This document shows positions 45,479-54,964 of a DNA stretch of 64,000 nucleotides, one piece after another. Both the position numbers and the translations under genes were made by a program. The DNA comes from Streptomyces roseifaciens (GTDB lineage Bacteria; Actinomycetota; Actinomycetes; Streptomycetales; Streptomycetaceae). Below the pieces are notes generated by a model. That model made no database searches and had not been told where the DNA came from. It saw only the letters and a list, made by a program, of their open reading frames with translations. The stretch spans positions 310,001-374,000 of the forward strand of contig NZ_LNBE01000004.1 in NCBI RefSeq assembly GCF_001445655.1. Direction: 5' to 3'. The number at the start of each line of letters is the position of its first letter. Position 1 is the stretch's first letter.

Positions 45479-45886
45479 ATGCGCAACCTTATCCGCCGCT
45501 GGTTCCGTCAGGTACGGCAGATTTCCGCCCCCGAACCACCGCCCGTCCCGCAACCCCGTACCCCAGAGGGGCCGTCCTGCAGGGTCTACGTATGGGCCAC
45601 CGCCCACGGCATCGACCTCCGGCCCCGGTCTCCGTTGGGCGCGTGCACCTGCGCTGCCCGGAACCATCAGCAACCCCTGCCCGGCATCGGCACGTTCGTC
45701 CTGGACACCCGCGACGGAGCCGTCGGGCAGGTCATGCGCAACGGCGGGCCGCAGCTCCTGCTGCGTACGCTCGCAGGAGGCAAGGAGTGGGAGGCCGCAC
45801 CCGACGCGGTCCGGCCCGTCACCGAGGCCGAGCTGCTCAGCGCCAAGGTGCAGGCCGCCAACACCGCCAGCAGATGGGGGAAATAG
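45479..45886 (+). CDS. Unknown 135-aa partner of GntR regulator
   Basis: 135 residues. Basic N-terminus (MRNLIRRWFRQ), Pro-rich linker, two-cysteine segment (GACTCAARN), then a beta-rich C-terminal module (GTFVLDTRDGAVGQVM, LLLRTLAGGKEWEAAPDAVR). The C-terminal module resembles a small domain repeated in many short Streptomyces proteins near regulators. ATG with TAGGAG 8 nt upstream. Divergent from the GntR gene. Function unknown. Confidence 0.65.
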   Translation: MRNLIRRWFRQVRQISAPEPPPVPQPRTPEGPSCRVYVWATAHGIDLRPRSPLGACTCAARNHQQPLPGIGTFVLDTRDGAVGQVMRNGGPQLLLRTLAGGKEWEAAPDAVRPVTEAELLSAKVQAANTASRWGK

Positions 45887-45985
45887 CCGAGTGCGGTAAC
45901 GGCCGCAGCTGTGGCCGTTACCGCTGGCAGGCTGACGTTCCCTGCTCGGTGGTCAGGCAGGGTTGTCAGAGATGCCTGAGGTGCC

Positions 45986-46270
45986 TCAGTGGGCGGCGCA
46001 CGCGAAGTCGGCGTGTGCGGGGCGAACGCCGAGGAGCTTCAGCATCTCTATGCAGGGCTCGTTGCCGCCCGTCATTTCATCGCTCCAGTCGTTAGCTGCA
46101 AACTGGCAAGCCTCCTTCACCTTGGGGCCGACAGAGTAGCCGTACGACTTGAGGTAACTCGTGCACTGGGCAGGAGTGGCTTCTGCCGTAGTCGAGGTGG
46201 CGAGTTGAAGCGTGCCAGCCGCCATGATCAGCCCTGCTGCAACCGCCACCCGCTGCGCCAACTTGCGCAC
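45986..46270 (-). CDS. Small secreted cysteine-containing protein
   Basis: 94 residues from the GTG at 46270 (GAGGGAGA about 9 nt upstream). Signal peptide (RKLAQRVAVAAGLIMAAGTL, cleavage near TAEATPA), mature part of about 60 residues with four cysteines (AQCTSYL, KEACQFA, NEPCIEM, FACAAH), probably two disulphides. It resembles small exported actinobacterial proteins of unknown role; an in-frame extension to 46372 lacks a ribosome-binding site. Confidence 0.65.
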   Translation of the reverse strand: MRKLAQRVAVAAGLIMAAGTLQLATSTTAEATPAQCTSYLKSYGYSVGPKVKEACQFAANDWSDEMTGGNEPCIEMLKLLGVRPAHADFACAAH

Positions 46271-46415
46271 GTTGTTGTCTCCCTCATGTTTGAGTAGCCT
46301 GCCGGGCAACCTCAATGGCCGCTCGGCAGACTTGATCATCCTTGTGGGTGACGCTACTAGCAGGACCGACAACAGACCGTCGCTATCCAGCCAACTTTCA
46401 GACTGTCGCGAGAGC

Positions 46416-47348
46416 TCACTTGTCCTTGCGGACCTCGTTGCGGATCTTGGCGGTTGCCCCGGCCATGTCCTGGGCGGACATCACGTTGCCGGTGGCGGCG
46501 CTGCCTCCGTAGGGGCTGTTGCTCTTCGAGACCGCATGCCGCACGAAACCGACGGCGCTCGAGTCGCCCCAGATGCAGGTGCTGAACTCGTTTGAGGCCG
46601 AAATGGCGCCCATGGCGACTGTCGACTTCTTGGTCGAGCACTTCATGACTGCGCCGTCGAAGCCACTCGGGGAGAACTCCGCCCAGGCCGTGACCGTCTC
46701 GATCTTGGCGCCCTGCATGGCTGCAGAGTTCTTCTTCTCGTTCTCCTCCATCTGCGCGATCATCGCGTCGACCGTCTTCTTCGGGTCCGATAGATCGCCG
46801 TGCACGCCCGTCACGTGAAGGTTCTGCTTCTCGGCGTTGGTGTAGCTGCCCGAGACGGCCGTGCCGTTGGAGATCCCCAACTGCTTGATCTTCTCGTTGT
46901 TCGTCAGGTCCTGAGTGTCCGTCTGCTTGGACCCCGGGGAGCTCACACTGCTCTTCGTGTACTTCCCGTCCAGCAGCTTGTCCGGCATCACGATCGTGTA
47001 CGGCTTGACCTCGCCGTCGCCGCCCATGAAGTACACCGCACCCGCGATGAGCGCGCCCACGACCGCCACCGCGCCGATCGTGATGCCGATCGCCTTGCCC
47101 TTGCCGCCGCCCTGGGGCGGGACCGGCGGGGGGTACTGGCCCGGGTAGCCGGGCTGGGGCTGCTGGCCGTACGGGGCCGGCTGCTGGGGGGCGCCGTAGG
47201 GCTGCTGCGGGGCGCCGTAGGGCGTGCCGGGCGGCGGGGGCGGCGGCGGGTAACCGTAACCGGGCTGGCCGGCGGGCGCGCCCTGGGCGTAGGGGCCCGG
47301 CTGCTGGGGCGGCTGCTGCCCGTACGGGCCCGGCTGGTTGTAGCTCAT
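46416..47348 (-). CDS. Pro/Gly/Gln-rich membrane-anchored extracytoplasmic protein, paralogue A
   Basis: 310 residues: a 90-residue cytoplasmic tail of PYGQQP/PYGAPQ repeats, one membrane helix (AIGITIGAVAVVGALIAGAVYF), and a roughly 190-residue outer domain. The outer domain has the motif shared with the two next genes, SGFDGAVMKC...CIWGDSSAVGF, and ends TAKIRNEVRKDK. Family not recognised. First of the three co-oriented genes from the window's left. Confidence 0.75.
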   Translation of the reverse strand: MSYNQPGPYGQQPPQQPGPYAQGAPAGQPGYGYPPPPPPPGTPYGAPQQPYGAPQQPAPYGQQPQPGYPGQYPPPVPPQGGGKGKAIGITIGAVAVVGALIAGAVYFMGGDGEVKPYTIVMPDKLLDGKYTKSSVSSPGSKQTDTQDLTNNEKIKQLGISNGTAVSGSYTNAEKQNLHVTGVHGDLSDPKKTVDAMIAQMEENEKKNSAAMQGAKIETVTAWAEFSPSGFDGAVMKCSTKKSTVAMGAISASNEFSTCIWGDSSAVGFVRHAVSKSNSPYGGSAATGNVMSAQDMAGATAKIRNEVRKDK

Positions 47349-47464
47349 GCGTCTCTCTCGATCCGTGGGGGGACTCGTGTGACAGTCCCGCTATCCTTCC
47401 GGATCTCTTAGGTGGTCCTTACCGTAGAGCGGCAACGGTTTCGGAACAGTTCTGCCCCGCACGG

Positions 47465-48160
47465 CTACTTCTCCTTGCGGACCTCGTTGCGGATCTTGGT
47501 CGTCAGCTCGGCCAGCCTGCCCGCGGGCAGGCCGTCCGACTGCCCGGCGTCGTCACCGCTGCCCATGGAGTGGCTGATGACGAGCCCGACGGCGCCCTTG
47601 TCGCCCCATATGCACTGGCTCGTGGTCTGCGAGTACTTCGTGTCGACGACCGTGAACGCCATCGTGTCCTGCTTGCACTTCAGGACGGCCCCGTCGAAGC
47701 CGCTCGGGCGGTAGTCCTCGTACTCCCCGCGCTTGATCTCGTCCCCCGGGGAGGGGGCGTCGTCGTCCTCGGCCATCCCCTTGATCATCTTGTCTACGGT
47801 CTTCGCCGGGGCCGGGATCGCGCCGTAGAAGCCGATGACCTGGAGGCCCTGCTTCTTGTCGTTCCTGTAGCCGGCGTTGTCGCCGTCCGCCTTCTCCAGG
47901 TCCAGCTTCTTCATCTCGGCGCGGTCCTCGGCGTCGAGGTCCTTCTTCTCCTTCTTGCCGGGGAGCCGCTTGTACTCGCCGTCCGCCAGCGTCTGCGGCA
48001 TTTCGATCGTGTACGCGCCCGTCTTGTCGTCATTGCCGCTGACCATGTACAGGCCGCCGCCCACGAGGCCCACCAGTACGGCCAGGACTCCCGCCCCGAT
48101 GCCGATCGCCTTGCCCTTACCGCTCGGCTGCCCGTACGGCGGCTCGTTCGTCCCGTTCAT
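47465..48160 (-). CDS. Membrane-anchored extracytoplasmic protein, paralogue B
   Basis: 231 residues with a short cytoplasmic tail, one membrane helix (AIGIGAGVLAVLVGLVGGGLYM) and an outer domain with SGFDGAVLKC...CIWGDKGAVGL and the same C-terminal TKIRNEVRKEK. The DNA encoding the last 11 residues is nearly identical to that of paralogue A, so they arose by duplication. Separated from its neighbours by 116 and 70 nt. Confidence 0.75.
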   Translation of the reverse strand: MNGTNEPPYGQPSGKGKAIGIGAGVLAVLVGLVGGGLYMVSGNDDKTGAYTIEMPQTLADGEYKRLPGKKEKKDLDAEDRAEMKKLDLEKADGDNAGYRNDKKQGLQVIGFYGAIPAPAKTVDKMIKGMAEDDDAPSPGDEIKRGEYEDYRPSGFDGAVLKCKQDTMAFTVVDTKYSQTTSQCIWGDKGAVGLVISHSMGSGDDAGQSDGLPAGRLAELTTKIRNEVRKEK

Positions 48161-48230
48161 CGGATGGTCCCCCCACGTCTCTTTGTCGATAGAAGTCGGG
48201 GTACATCCTTTCTTGTCGTTTATTCAGCCC

Positions 48231-49016
48231 CTACCGCGGGGCCCGCGCCGCCCCCCGCAGTTCCCCCGTCGCCTCCGCCGCCTCCGAGATGCCCGCCCCT
48301 CCGCCCAGGGCCGCGCCCACGACGCCCACCGTGCTGTGGTCCGCCCACACGCAGTACGAGAAGGGCAGGCCCGCCCCGGTGCCGCCGTCCGCGGGGGTGA
48401 AGTGCACCGATTGGCACTTCATCACCGCATCGCCCGTGCCCTGCGGGCTCACCCGTACCGGGCTGCCCTCGATCTCCTCCCGCGTCCCCTGTTTCACCGG
48501 CTGTTCCCGCGCGTCCTCCGCCATCGCTTCGAACATGCCGTCCACCGCCCGCTCGGGGTCCTTCACTTCCCCCCACAGCCCGCTGTACATCAGCATTCCG
48601 CCGCGGGCGGGGCCGGACGCGTAGCCCGCCGTGACGCTCCCCGCGTCGCGGACGCCCAGGCGTCGCAGCCGCTCCAGGTGGTCCGCGCGGAAGGTGCGGT
48701 CCACGGGGGCGTCCCTGCGGAAGTCCCCCACGCGCTCCGGCGCCGTCAGCCGGTAGCGCGCGCCGCCGTGTGCCGCGCTGCCGTGTGCCGAGCTGCCGCC
48801 TCCCGTGAGGAGCAGAAAACCGCCCAGAAGTGTGCACATCGTGATGAGTGAACCGATCGCCACGGCGGCCACCACCTTGCCCCTGCCGCCACCCCGCCGG
48901 TCCGGTACCGGCGGCGGCCAGACGGCCGCGCCGTAGCCGCTCGGGCCGCCCGGCCGCGCGTAGGAGCGGGGCGCCGCCGGGAGCGGCTCGTACAGGCCGG
49001 CCTGCTGCTTGCTCAT
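48231..49016 (-). CDS. Membrane-anchored extracytoplasmic protein, paralogue C
   Basis: 261 residues; a Pro/Gly-rich tail with [16 protein letters not shown], a helix ([23 protein letters not shown]), then an outer domain. The shared motif is diverged here to GDAVMKC...[13 protein letters not shown], and the C-terminal tail differs. It is the most distant copy and the first transcribed. The region upstream faces valS. Confidence 0.75.
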   Translation of the reverse strand: MSKQQAGLYEPLPAAPRSYARPGGPSGYGAAVWPPPVPDRRGGGRGKVVAAVAIGSLITMCTLLGGFLLLTGGGSSAHGSAAHGGARYRLTAPERVGDFRRDAPVDRTFRADHLERLRRLGVRDAGSVTAGYASGPARGGMLMYSGLWGEVKDPERAVDGMFEAMAEDAREQPVKQGTREEIEGSPVRVSPQGTGDAVMKCQSVHFTPADGGTGAGLPFSYCVWADHSTVGVVGAALGGGAGISEAAEATGELRGAARAPR

Positions 49017-49102
49017 GGTTCTCTCATCGCTTCGCTGTCCGCTGAGGCGTCATCCTTGCCGATCCCGCGGGAATGGGTTCGAAACCCCCGCGCGTGCCCC
49101 CG

Positions 49103-49108
49103 TAGAAT
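49103..49108 (+). promoter_or_regulatory. -10 element of leaderless valS
   Basis: TAGAAT (perfect TANNNT) ends 7 nt before the GTG start and no ribosome-binding site is present. A TTCGAA hexamer lies 19 bp further upstream. Confidence 0.6.
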
Positions 49109-49115
49109 TCACCCC

Positions 49116-51749
49116 GTGACCGACAACACTCAGCGCCCCGACAGCGGGCACGCCGACCGCACCCCTGACCTGCCGACCCAGTACGCGCCGGCCGACGTAG
49201 AGGGGCCGCTGTACGAGCGCTGGGTAGAGCGGGGCTACTTCGAGGCGGATGCCAAGAGTGAGAAGGAGCCCTACACGATCGTCATTCCGCCGCCGAACGT
49301 CACCGGTTCCCTCCACCTGGGCCACGCCTTCGAGCACACGCTGATCGACGCCCTCACGCGCCGCAAGCGCATGCAGGGCTTCGAGGTCCTGTGGCAGCCC
49401 GGCATGGACCACGCGGGCATCGCCACGCAGAACGTGGTCGAGCGCGAGCTGGCCAAGGAGGGCAAGTCCCGCCACGACCTCGGGCGCGAGGCGTTCGTCG
49501 AGCGCGTGTGGCAGTGGAAGGCCGAGTCCGGCGGTCAGATCTCCGGGCAGATGCGCCGTCTGGGTGATGGCGTCGCGTGGTCGCGCGAGCGCTTCACCAT
49601 GGACGAGGGCCTGTCCAAGGCCGTCCAGACGATCTTCAAGAAGCTCTACGACGACGAGCTGATCTACCGCGCCGAGCGCATCATCAACTGGTGCCCGCGC
49701 TGCCTCACGGCCATCTCGGACATCGAGGTGGAGTACCAGGAGGACGACGGCGAGCTCGTCTCGATCAAGTACGGCGAGGGAGACTCCTCCATCGTCGTCG
49801 CCACCACCCGCGCCGAGACGATGCTCGGTGACACCGCCGTCGCCGTCCACCCCGAGGACGAGCGCTACAAGCACCTCGTCGGCACCGAGATCGAGCTGCC
49901 GCTGACCGGCCGCCGCATCCCGGTCGTCGCCGACGAGCACGTCGACCCCGAGTTCGGCACGGGTGCCGTCAAGGTCACCCCCGCCCACGACCCGAACGAC
50001 TTCGAGATCGGCCGCCGGCACGACCTGCCGAGCCTCACCGTTCTGGACGAGCACGGGATCATCACGGCCCACGGTCCGTTCCAGGGGCTCGACCGCTTCG
50101 AGGCCCGCTCCGCGATCGTCGGCGCCCTGCGCGCCGAGAGCCGGATCGTCGCCGAGAAGCGCCCGTACACCCACTCCGTGGGCCACTGCTCGCGCTGCAA
50201 GACGACCATCGAGCCGCGCCTGTCCATGCAGTGGTGGGTCCGGACCGCGCCGCTGGCCGCGGCCGCGAGCGACGCCGTCCGCAAGGGCGACGTGAAGATC
50301 CACCCGCAGGAGATGGAGTCCCGCTACTTCGGCTGGGTCGACAACCTCCACGACTGGTGCATCTCGCGCCAGCTGTGGTGGGGCCACCGCATCCCGGTCT
50401 GGTACGGCCCGGACGGCGAGATGGTCTGCGTCGGCCCGGACGAGCAGCCGCCGGCCGGCGAGGGCTGGCACCAGGAGACCGACGTCCTCGACACCTGGTT
50501 CTCCTCGGGCCTGTGGCCGTTCTCCACCCTCGGCTGGCCCGAGAAGACCGAGAGCGTCGAGAAGTTCTACCCGAACTCCGTCCTCGTCACCGGCTACGAC
50601 ATCCTCTTCTTCTGGGTCGTCCGGATGATGATGTTCGGCCTGTACGCGATGGACGGCACCCCGCCGTTCCACACCATCGCCCTGCACGGCATGGTCCGCG
50701 ACCAGTTCGGCAAGAAGATGTCGAAGTCCTTCGGCAACGCGGTCAACCCGCTCGACTGGATGGACAAGTACGGCTCCGACGCCGTCCGCTTCACCCTTGC
50801 CCGCGGCGCCAACCCCGGCGTCGACGTGCCGATCGGCGAGGACTGGGTCCAGGGCTCGCGCAACTTCGCGAACAAGATCTGGAACGCCACCCGGTTCGCG
50901 ATGATGAACGGCGCCACGGTGGAGGGCGACCTGCCGCCCGCCGAGCAGATGTCGGCCACCGACCGCTGGATCCTCTCGCGCCTCAACGCCGTCGTCGCCG
51001 AGGTGGACGCGCTCTACGACGACTACCAGTTCGCGAAGCTCTCCGACGCGCTGTTCCACTTCGCGTGGGACGAGGTCTTCGACTGGTACGTCGAGCTGTC
51101 CAAGACCACCTTCCAGAAGGGCGGCGCCGAGGCCGAGGTCTCGCGCCGCGTCCTGGGCGAGGTCCTCGACGTCACCCTCAAGCTCCTGCACCCGGTCGTG
51201 CCCTTCGTCACCGAGACGCTGTGGACCACGCTCACCGGCAAGGAGTCCGTCGTCATCGCCGACTGGCCCAAGGACAGCGGCTTCCGTGACGCGGCCGCCG
51301 AGCAGGAGATCGCGACCGTCCAGCAGGTCGTCACCGAGGTCCGCCGCTTCCGCTCCGACCAGGGCCTGCAGCCGGGCCAGAAGGTCCCGGCCCGGCTGGA
51401 CCTGACCGGCACGGCGCTCGCGGCCCACGAGGACGCGATGCGTTCGCTGCTGCGCCTGCAGCCGGCCGGCGAGGGCTTCGCCGCCACCGCCTCGCTGCCC
51501 GTCGCCGGTGCCACCGTCGCCCTCGACCTGTCCGGCACGATCGACGTCGAGGCCGAGCGCAAGCGCCTGACCAAGGCGCTGGCCGCGGCCGAGAAGGACA
51601 AGGCGCAGTCCACGGCCAAGCTCGGCAACGAGGCGTTCCTGGCCAAGGCCGCGGAGGCCGCCGTGGAGAAGATCCGCAAGCGGCTGGAGACGGCCGATGC
51701 CGACATCGAGCGGATCAGCTTGCAGCTGGCGGGTCTGCCCAAGGGCTGA
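49116..51749 (+). CDS. valS: Valyl-tRNA synthetase
   Basis: Charges tRNA-Val; class I synthetase, 877 residues. HIGH-type motif HLGH at 67-70, editing domain, KMSKS at 534-538, and a C-terminal coiled coil (about 810-877). The GTG at 49116 is the only in-frame start consistent with the family and with a TAGAAT -10 element directly upstream, implying leaderless translation. No T-box leader fits in the 99-nt gap before it. Confidence 0.97.
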   Translation: MTDNTQRPDSGHADRTPDLPTQYAPADVEGPLYERWVERGYFEADAKSEKEPYTIVIPPPNVTGSLHLGHAFEHTLIDALTRRKRMQGFEVLWQPGMDHAGIATQNVVERELAKEGKSRHDLGREAFVERVWQWKAESGGQISGQMRRLGDGVAWSRERFTMDEGLSKAVQTIFKKLYDDELIYRAERIINWCPRCLTAISDIEVEYQEDDGELVSIKYGEGDSSIVVATTRAETMLGDTAVAVHPEDERYKHLVGTEIELPLTGRRIPVVADEHVDPEFGTGAVKVTPAHDPNDFEIGRRHDLPSLTVLDEHGIITAHGPFQGLDRFEARSAIVGALRAESRIVAEKRPYTHSVGHCSRCKTTIEPRLSMQWWVRTAPLAAAASDAVRKGDVKIHPQEMESRYFGWVDNLHDWCISRQLWWGHRIPVWYGPDGEMVCVGPDEQPPAGEGWHQETDVLDTWFSSGLWPFSTLGWPEKTESVEKFYPNSVLVTGYDILFFWVVRMMMFGLYAMDGTPPFHTIALHGMVRDQFGKKMSKSFGNAVNPLDWMDKYGSDAVRFTLARGANPGVDVPIGEDWVQGSRNFANKIWNATRFAMMNGATVEGDLPPAEQMSATDRWILSRLNAVVAEVDALYDDYQFAKLSDALFHFAWDEVFDWYVELSKTTFQKGGAEAEVSRRVLGEVLDVTLKLLHPVVPFVTETLWTTLTGKESVVIADWPKDSGFRDAAAEQEIATVQQVVTEVRRFRSDQGLQPGQKVPARLDLTGTALAAHEDAMRSLLRLQPAGEGFAATASLPVAGATVALDLSGTIDVEAERKRLTKALAAAEKDKAQSTAKLGNEAFLAKAAEAAVEKIRKRLETADADIERISLQLAGLPKG

Positions 51750-51770
51750 GTCGGCGCCGCCGGGATTTGA

Positions 51771-51802
51771 GTGGCCCCCGTACCCATGGGTACGGGGGCC
51801 AC
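51771..51802. terminator. Palindromic terminator between valS and the GT87-like gene
   Basis: GTGGCCCCCGTACCC pairs with GGGTACGGGGGCCAC (15 bp, 2-nt centre) between convergent genes. Confidence 0.85.
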
Positions 51803-51873
51803 TCGCATGTCTACGGCTGCCTGCCGGGGTGCGGTTCCTTCACTGCGGGCCGGTGGGGGCTTGTCGCGCAGTT

Positions 51874-51963
51874 CCCCGCGCCCCTTACGGGGCGCGGTTT
51901 CGAAGCGCGCGCCCACGCGGCGGAGCCGCAGATTGACACGGCCCCGCGCCCCTTACGGGGCGC
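51874..51963. repeat. CCCCGCGCCCCTTACGGGGCGC repeat, two copies
   Basis: A 22-bp unit with internal CCCCGTAAGGGGC-type dyad occurs at 51874-51895 and 51942-51963, both in the same orientation. It resembles the multicopy intergenic REP-like element common in Streptomyces. Confidence 0.75.
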
Positions 51964-53172
51964 TCAGCGAGCCGCCCACGGTCGCGTCCGGTTCGGGTCC
52001 CACATCGGGCCCCATGGGCCCTCCACCGGGCCCTCGTCCTCCTCGGCGAGGGGCCGGCGGCGCCGCCGGCGCCGGTGCTGCGGCCAGAACAGTACGTACG
52101 CCGTCGACACCGCCACGAAGCCCAGCCGGATCAGGCCCTTGGCCGACTCGTCGGGTACGACGAAGACGCTTCCGTAGAGCACGATGAGCGCGATCCAGCT
52201 CCACCACGGCACGAGGCGGCGCTGTCCGCACACGTCCCAGAGCAGGGTGCCGAGCAGCACCGAGGCCGTGTAGTAGGTGTAGACGCTGGGGTCGAGGAGG
52301 ATGCGGGCGTTCGCGCCCAGCAGCACGACCCCGGCCCAGCGGCCGCGCCACACGGCGACCGCGCCCAGCGTGAGGCCGAGGGCGGCCTGGGCGGGGCGGG
52401 CCCAGTCGGGGGTCACGGGGGTGTTGCCGCCCAGCCAGCGCAGCGCGGAGGCCGGGTTGTTGGGGATGGTGAACTTCGCCGCGGCGAAGGAGTCCGGGGC
52501 CGCGAGGAAGAACGGCAGCCAGGCGACGGCCAGCAGGGCCGCGCACCAGAGGACCGCCCGCAGCCAGCGGTCCCGCGGGAGGGCGAGGATCAGCGGTACG
52601 AAGGCCAGCGCCGTCGGCTTCGAGTCCATCGCCAGGGCCAGGCAGACGCCCACGGCGGCCGGGTTGCAGCGGGTCAGGAACCACACGGCCAGCGCGGTGA
52701 AGAACAGCGCCAGGACGTCGTCCAGGTGCCCGAAGCGGACCGACACCTCGATCCACATGGGGATGAACGCGGCGCCCGCGATGAGGACGCGCTGCCGCAG
52801 GCGCTGGTGGTTGGTGCCGGTGCCCAGGAAGTGGATGGCGGCGCTGCGCCCCGCGAGCACCACGATGACCAGTCCCAGCGCGGACATGAAGGCCGCCGAC
52901 AGGAACTGGCCGGTGTGCTCGGAGAACGGGTTGAACAGGCCCGCCACCAGGAAGCTGATGGGGCCCATCTGCAGCTCGGGGTGGTGGGCGTAGAGGTTGA
53001 GCCCGCCGGTGCCGTCACCCGACGCCCCCTGGTAGATCAGCTCGCCGCCGGTGCGCAGGTAGTGCCAGGAGAAGCCGCCGTTGGGCTCCACCAGGGCGAA
53101 CCACAGCACGGTCCACACCGTGAGCAGCAGCAAGTGCATCCGTGTGCTGATTTCCGGTACTCGTACCCGCAC
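51964..53172 (-). CDS. GT87-like polytopic membrane glycosyltransferase
   Basis: 402 residues with about nine to ten membrane helices. The region EPNGGFSWHYLRTGG and FGHLDDVLALFF resembles GT87/GT39-type lipid-linked sugar transferases (mannosyl- or arabinosyl-like); the C-terminal tail is an Arg-rich HRRRRRRRP stretch followed by acidic residues. GTG start. It is the last gene of a block on this strand with a GT2 synthase and UDP-GlcNAc 2-epimerase. Polyprenyl-phosphate sugar donor is inferred from the family. Confidence 0.7.
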   Translation of the reverse strand: MRVRVPEISTRMHLLLLTVWTVLWFALVEPNGGFSWHYLRTGGELIYQGASGDGTGGLNLYAHHPELQMGPISFLVAGLFNPFSEHTGQFLSAAFMSALGLVIVVLAGRSAAIHFLGTGTNHQRLRQRVLIAGAAFIPMWIEVSVRFGHLDDVLALFFTALAVWFLTRCNPAAVGVCLALAMDSKPTALAFVPLILALPRDRWLRAVLWCAALLAVAWLPFFLAAPDSFAAAKFTIPNNPASALRWLGGNTPVTPDWARPAQAALGLTLGAVAVWRGRWAGVVLLGANARILLDPSVYTYYTASVLLGTLLWDVCGQRRLVPWWSWIALIVLYGSVFVVPDESAKGLIRLGFVAVSTAYVLFWPQHRRRRRRRPLAEEDEGPVEGPWGPMWDPNRTRPWAAR

Positions 53173-53343
53173 CGCACAACGCTCCCGTTCCGCTGCCCGG
53201 ACCTGCTCCGGACATGTGTCACCGGGGGTCAGATGGCGGAACGGGGGCGGAGGTTGCGCTGTGGGCCAGAAGTGTGACCCGGTTCATGGTTTACCCGATT
53301 TGCGCGACGCCTCATCGTCCTCTCGGGCGCGAGTGACGTGTTG

Positions 53344-54708
53344 TCAGCTCTCGATCGCGACCGGGCCCGACGTGACCACCTCCGCGTTGCGCCGCGTCTT
53401 CGCCCAGCCGTTGCGGCCGCGCAGCATGCGGACGAAGCCGCGCGCGGACGCCGGGAAGAGGTGGTACGCGTACAGCCACAGGGCGAGCCCCCACAGCAGG
53501 GCGGACAGCAGCGAACGGTCGGACGCGCGGTCGCGGCGGTAGACCGGGCCCCACAGCACGAACGGCAGCACCGAGACGACGGCCAGGCCCAGCACCAGCG
53601 GCCACAGCGCGAGCATGCCGCCGAACGCCTCGCCGACGCCGTCCTGCGCGGCGGTCAGGCCCAGCAGGGCGAACATGACGGCGCACAGCGCCAGGGTCAC
53701 CAGGTGGGCGACCGGCTGCAGGAAGGTGTAGAGCGTCTCCAGGACGCCCTTGCCGCCGTAGTGGCGCGAGGAGACGATGCGCGGCGCGTAGCGGACGCAC
53801 TGCAGGTTGCCCTGGGCCCAGCGGGTGCGCTGGGTGAGGAACCGGCGGGCGTGCGGGAGGCCCTCCTGGGAGACCCAGGTGTCGGCTATGTGGGATATCC
53901 GGTCGCCGTTGAGGATCATGTGCAGGCCCAGCTCGTAGTCCTCCAGCAGCGCGCCGCGCTGCCAGGGGCGGCGCTCGGCGGCGGCGATGCGGTCCAGGGC
54001 GGCGAGCCGGGTGAACTGGCCGTTGCCGCCGAGGCCCACCGAGCCGGTGCGGCCGCGCAGCAGCTGCATGCCGGCGTTGGAGACGGAGAACTCCATGTCC
54101 TGCATGCGGACGAGGAGGCGGGCGAAGGCGTTGCGGGCGCGGCCGCGGTCCGGCAGCGGGCGCGGGTCCCCGGCGTTGCGCATGCGGACGCTGACCTGCA
54201 CGCCGCCGGTCTCCGGGTCGCCGAAGCCGGCCGGGCCGCTGACGCGCTCCAGCGCGTACGGGTCGAGCTGGCCGTCGGCGTCGATGACGCAGACGACGAC
54301 GCGCTCGCGGTCGGTGTCCTTGGACAGGAACTGGTTCAGCTCGTCGTAGGCGGCGTTGAGCGCGGCGCCCTTGCCCTGGCGGGCTTCGGGGCGCACACGG
54401 CTGACCAGGTGCACGCGGCGGTCGGTCTCGGCGAGCCCGGCGACGATGGCGCCGGTGCGGTCGTCGCTGTCGTCGTCGATGACCCACACGTGAGCGCGCG
54501 GGTGGTCGGTGCGCAGGCGTTCCACCGTGGTGCCGACGACTGCTTCCTCGTCCCGGCACGGGACGAAGAAGTGCCAGTCGAAGGCGCCGGGGTCGCCGTT
54601 CTCCGCCTCGGGGCGGCGGAGGTAGGCGTGGCGGGCGCCGGCCCAGTAGAGGAGGAAGCAGGCGAGGAGGAAGAAGGGGAAGGCGAGGAGGAAGGGGCTG
54701 GAGAACAC
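53344..54708 (-). CDS. Processive GT2 glycosyltransferase (cellulose/chitin/hyaluronan synthase-like)
   Basis: 454 residues. N-terminal membrane anchor (FLLAFPFFLLACFLLYWAG), GT-A domain with WVIDDDSDDRTG, VIDADGQLDP, the acceptor-site LLEDYELGL and QRTRWAQGN (QxxRW), then four or so C-terminal helices. D, DxD, ED and QxxRW together mark processive polysaccharide synthases. GTG at 54708 has GGAG 8 nt upstream; a GTG at 54744 is weaker. Separated from the 2-epimerase by 256 nt holding a repeat. Confidence 0.85.
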   Translation of the reverse strand: MFSSPFLLAFPFFLLACFLLYWAGARHAYLRRPEAENGDPGAFDWHFFVPCRDEEAVVGTTVERLRTDHPRAHVWVIDDDSDDRTGAIVAGLAETDRRVHLVSRVRPEARQGKGAALNAAYDELNQFLSKDTDRERVVVCVIDADGQLDPYALERVSGPAGFGDPETGGVQVSVRMRNAGDPRPLPDRGRARNAFARLLVRMQDMEFSVSNAGMQLLRGRTGSVGLGGNGQFTRLAALDRIAAAERRPWQRGALLEDYELGLHMILNGDRISHIADTWVSQEGLPHARRFLTQRTRWAQGNLQCVRYAPRIVSSRHYGGKGVLETLYTFLQPVAHLVTLALCAVMFALLGLTAAQDGVGEAFGGMLALWPLVLGLAVVSVLPFVLWGPVYRRDRASDRSLLSALLWGLALWLYAYHLFPASARGFVRMLRGRNGWAKTRRNAEVVTSGPVAIES

Positions 54709-54818
54709 GGGTTCTGCTCCGGGGGCTTTCGGCGGGTACGGCACCGCCGGTCACGTGCGTGGGGGTTGCTCGCCGTTGCGGCGGAGGAAGAGGCCCCGGT
54801 CCCGCCCTTGCACCGTTT

Positions 54819-54889
54819 CGTCCTCAACGCCGGACGGGCTGGATGGTGCCCTGCCGGGCACTCTTCAGCCCGTCCGGCGATTGAGGACG
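54819..54889. repeat. Inverted pair of Streptomyces intergenic repeat
   Basis: CGTCCTCAACGCCGGACGGG plus CT (54819-54840) faces AGCCCGTCCGGCGATTGAGG plus ACG (54867-54889), reverse complements with one inserted base. The right copy continues into GGGGGCTTGCTCCCC and GGAAGGGGCGGG like the element at 31.7 kb. Confidence 0.75.
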
Positions 54890-54964
54890 AGCGCGTTCAG
54901 CGCGATACGGGGGTCCGGGGGCTTGCTCCCCGGTTACGGGAAGGGGCGGGGCTGGGGAATCCCC

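Noticed and set aside
49017..49115. T-box leader before valS
   Set aside because: The gap is too short, no specifier loop or terminator/antiterminator is seen, and the promoter lies against the start codon.
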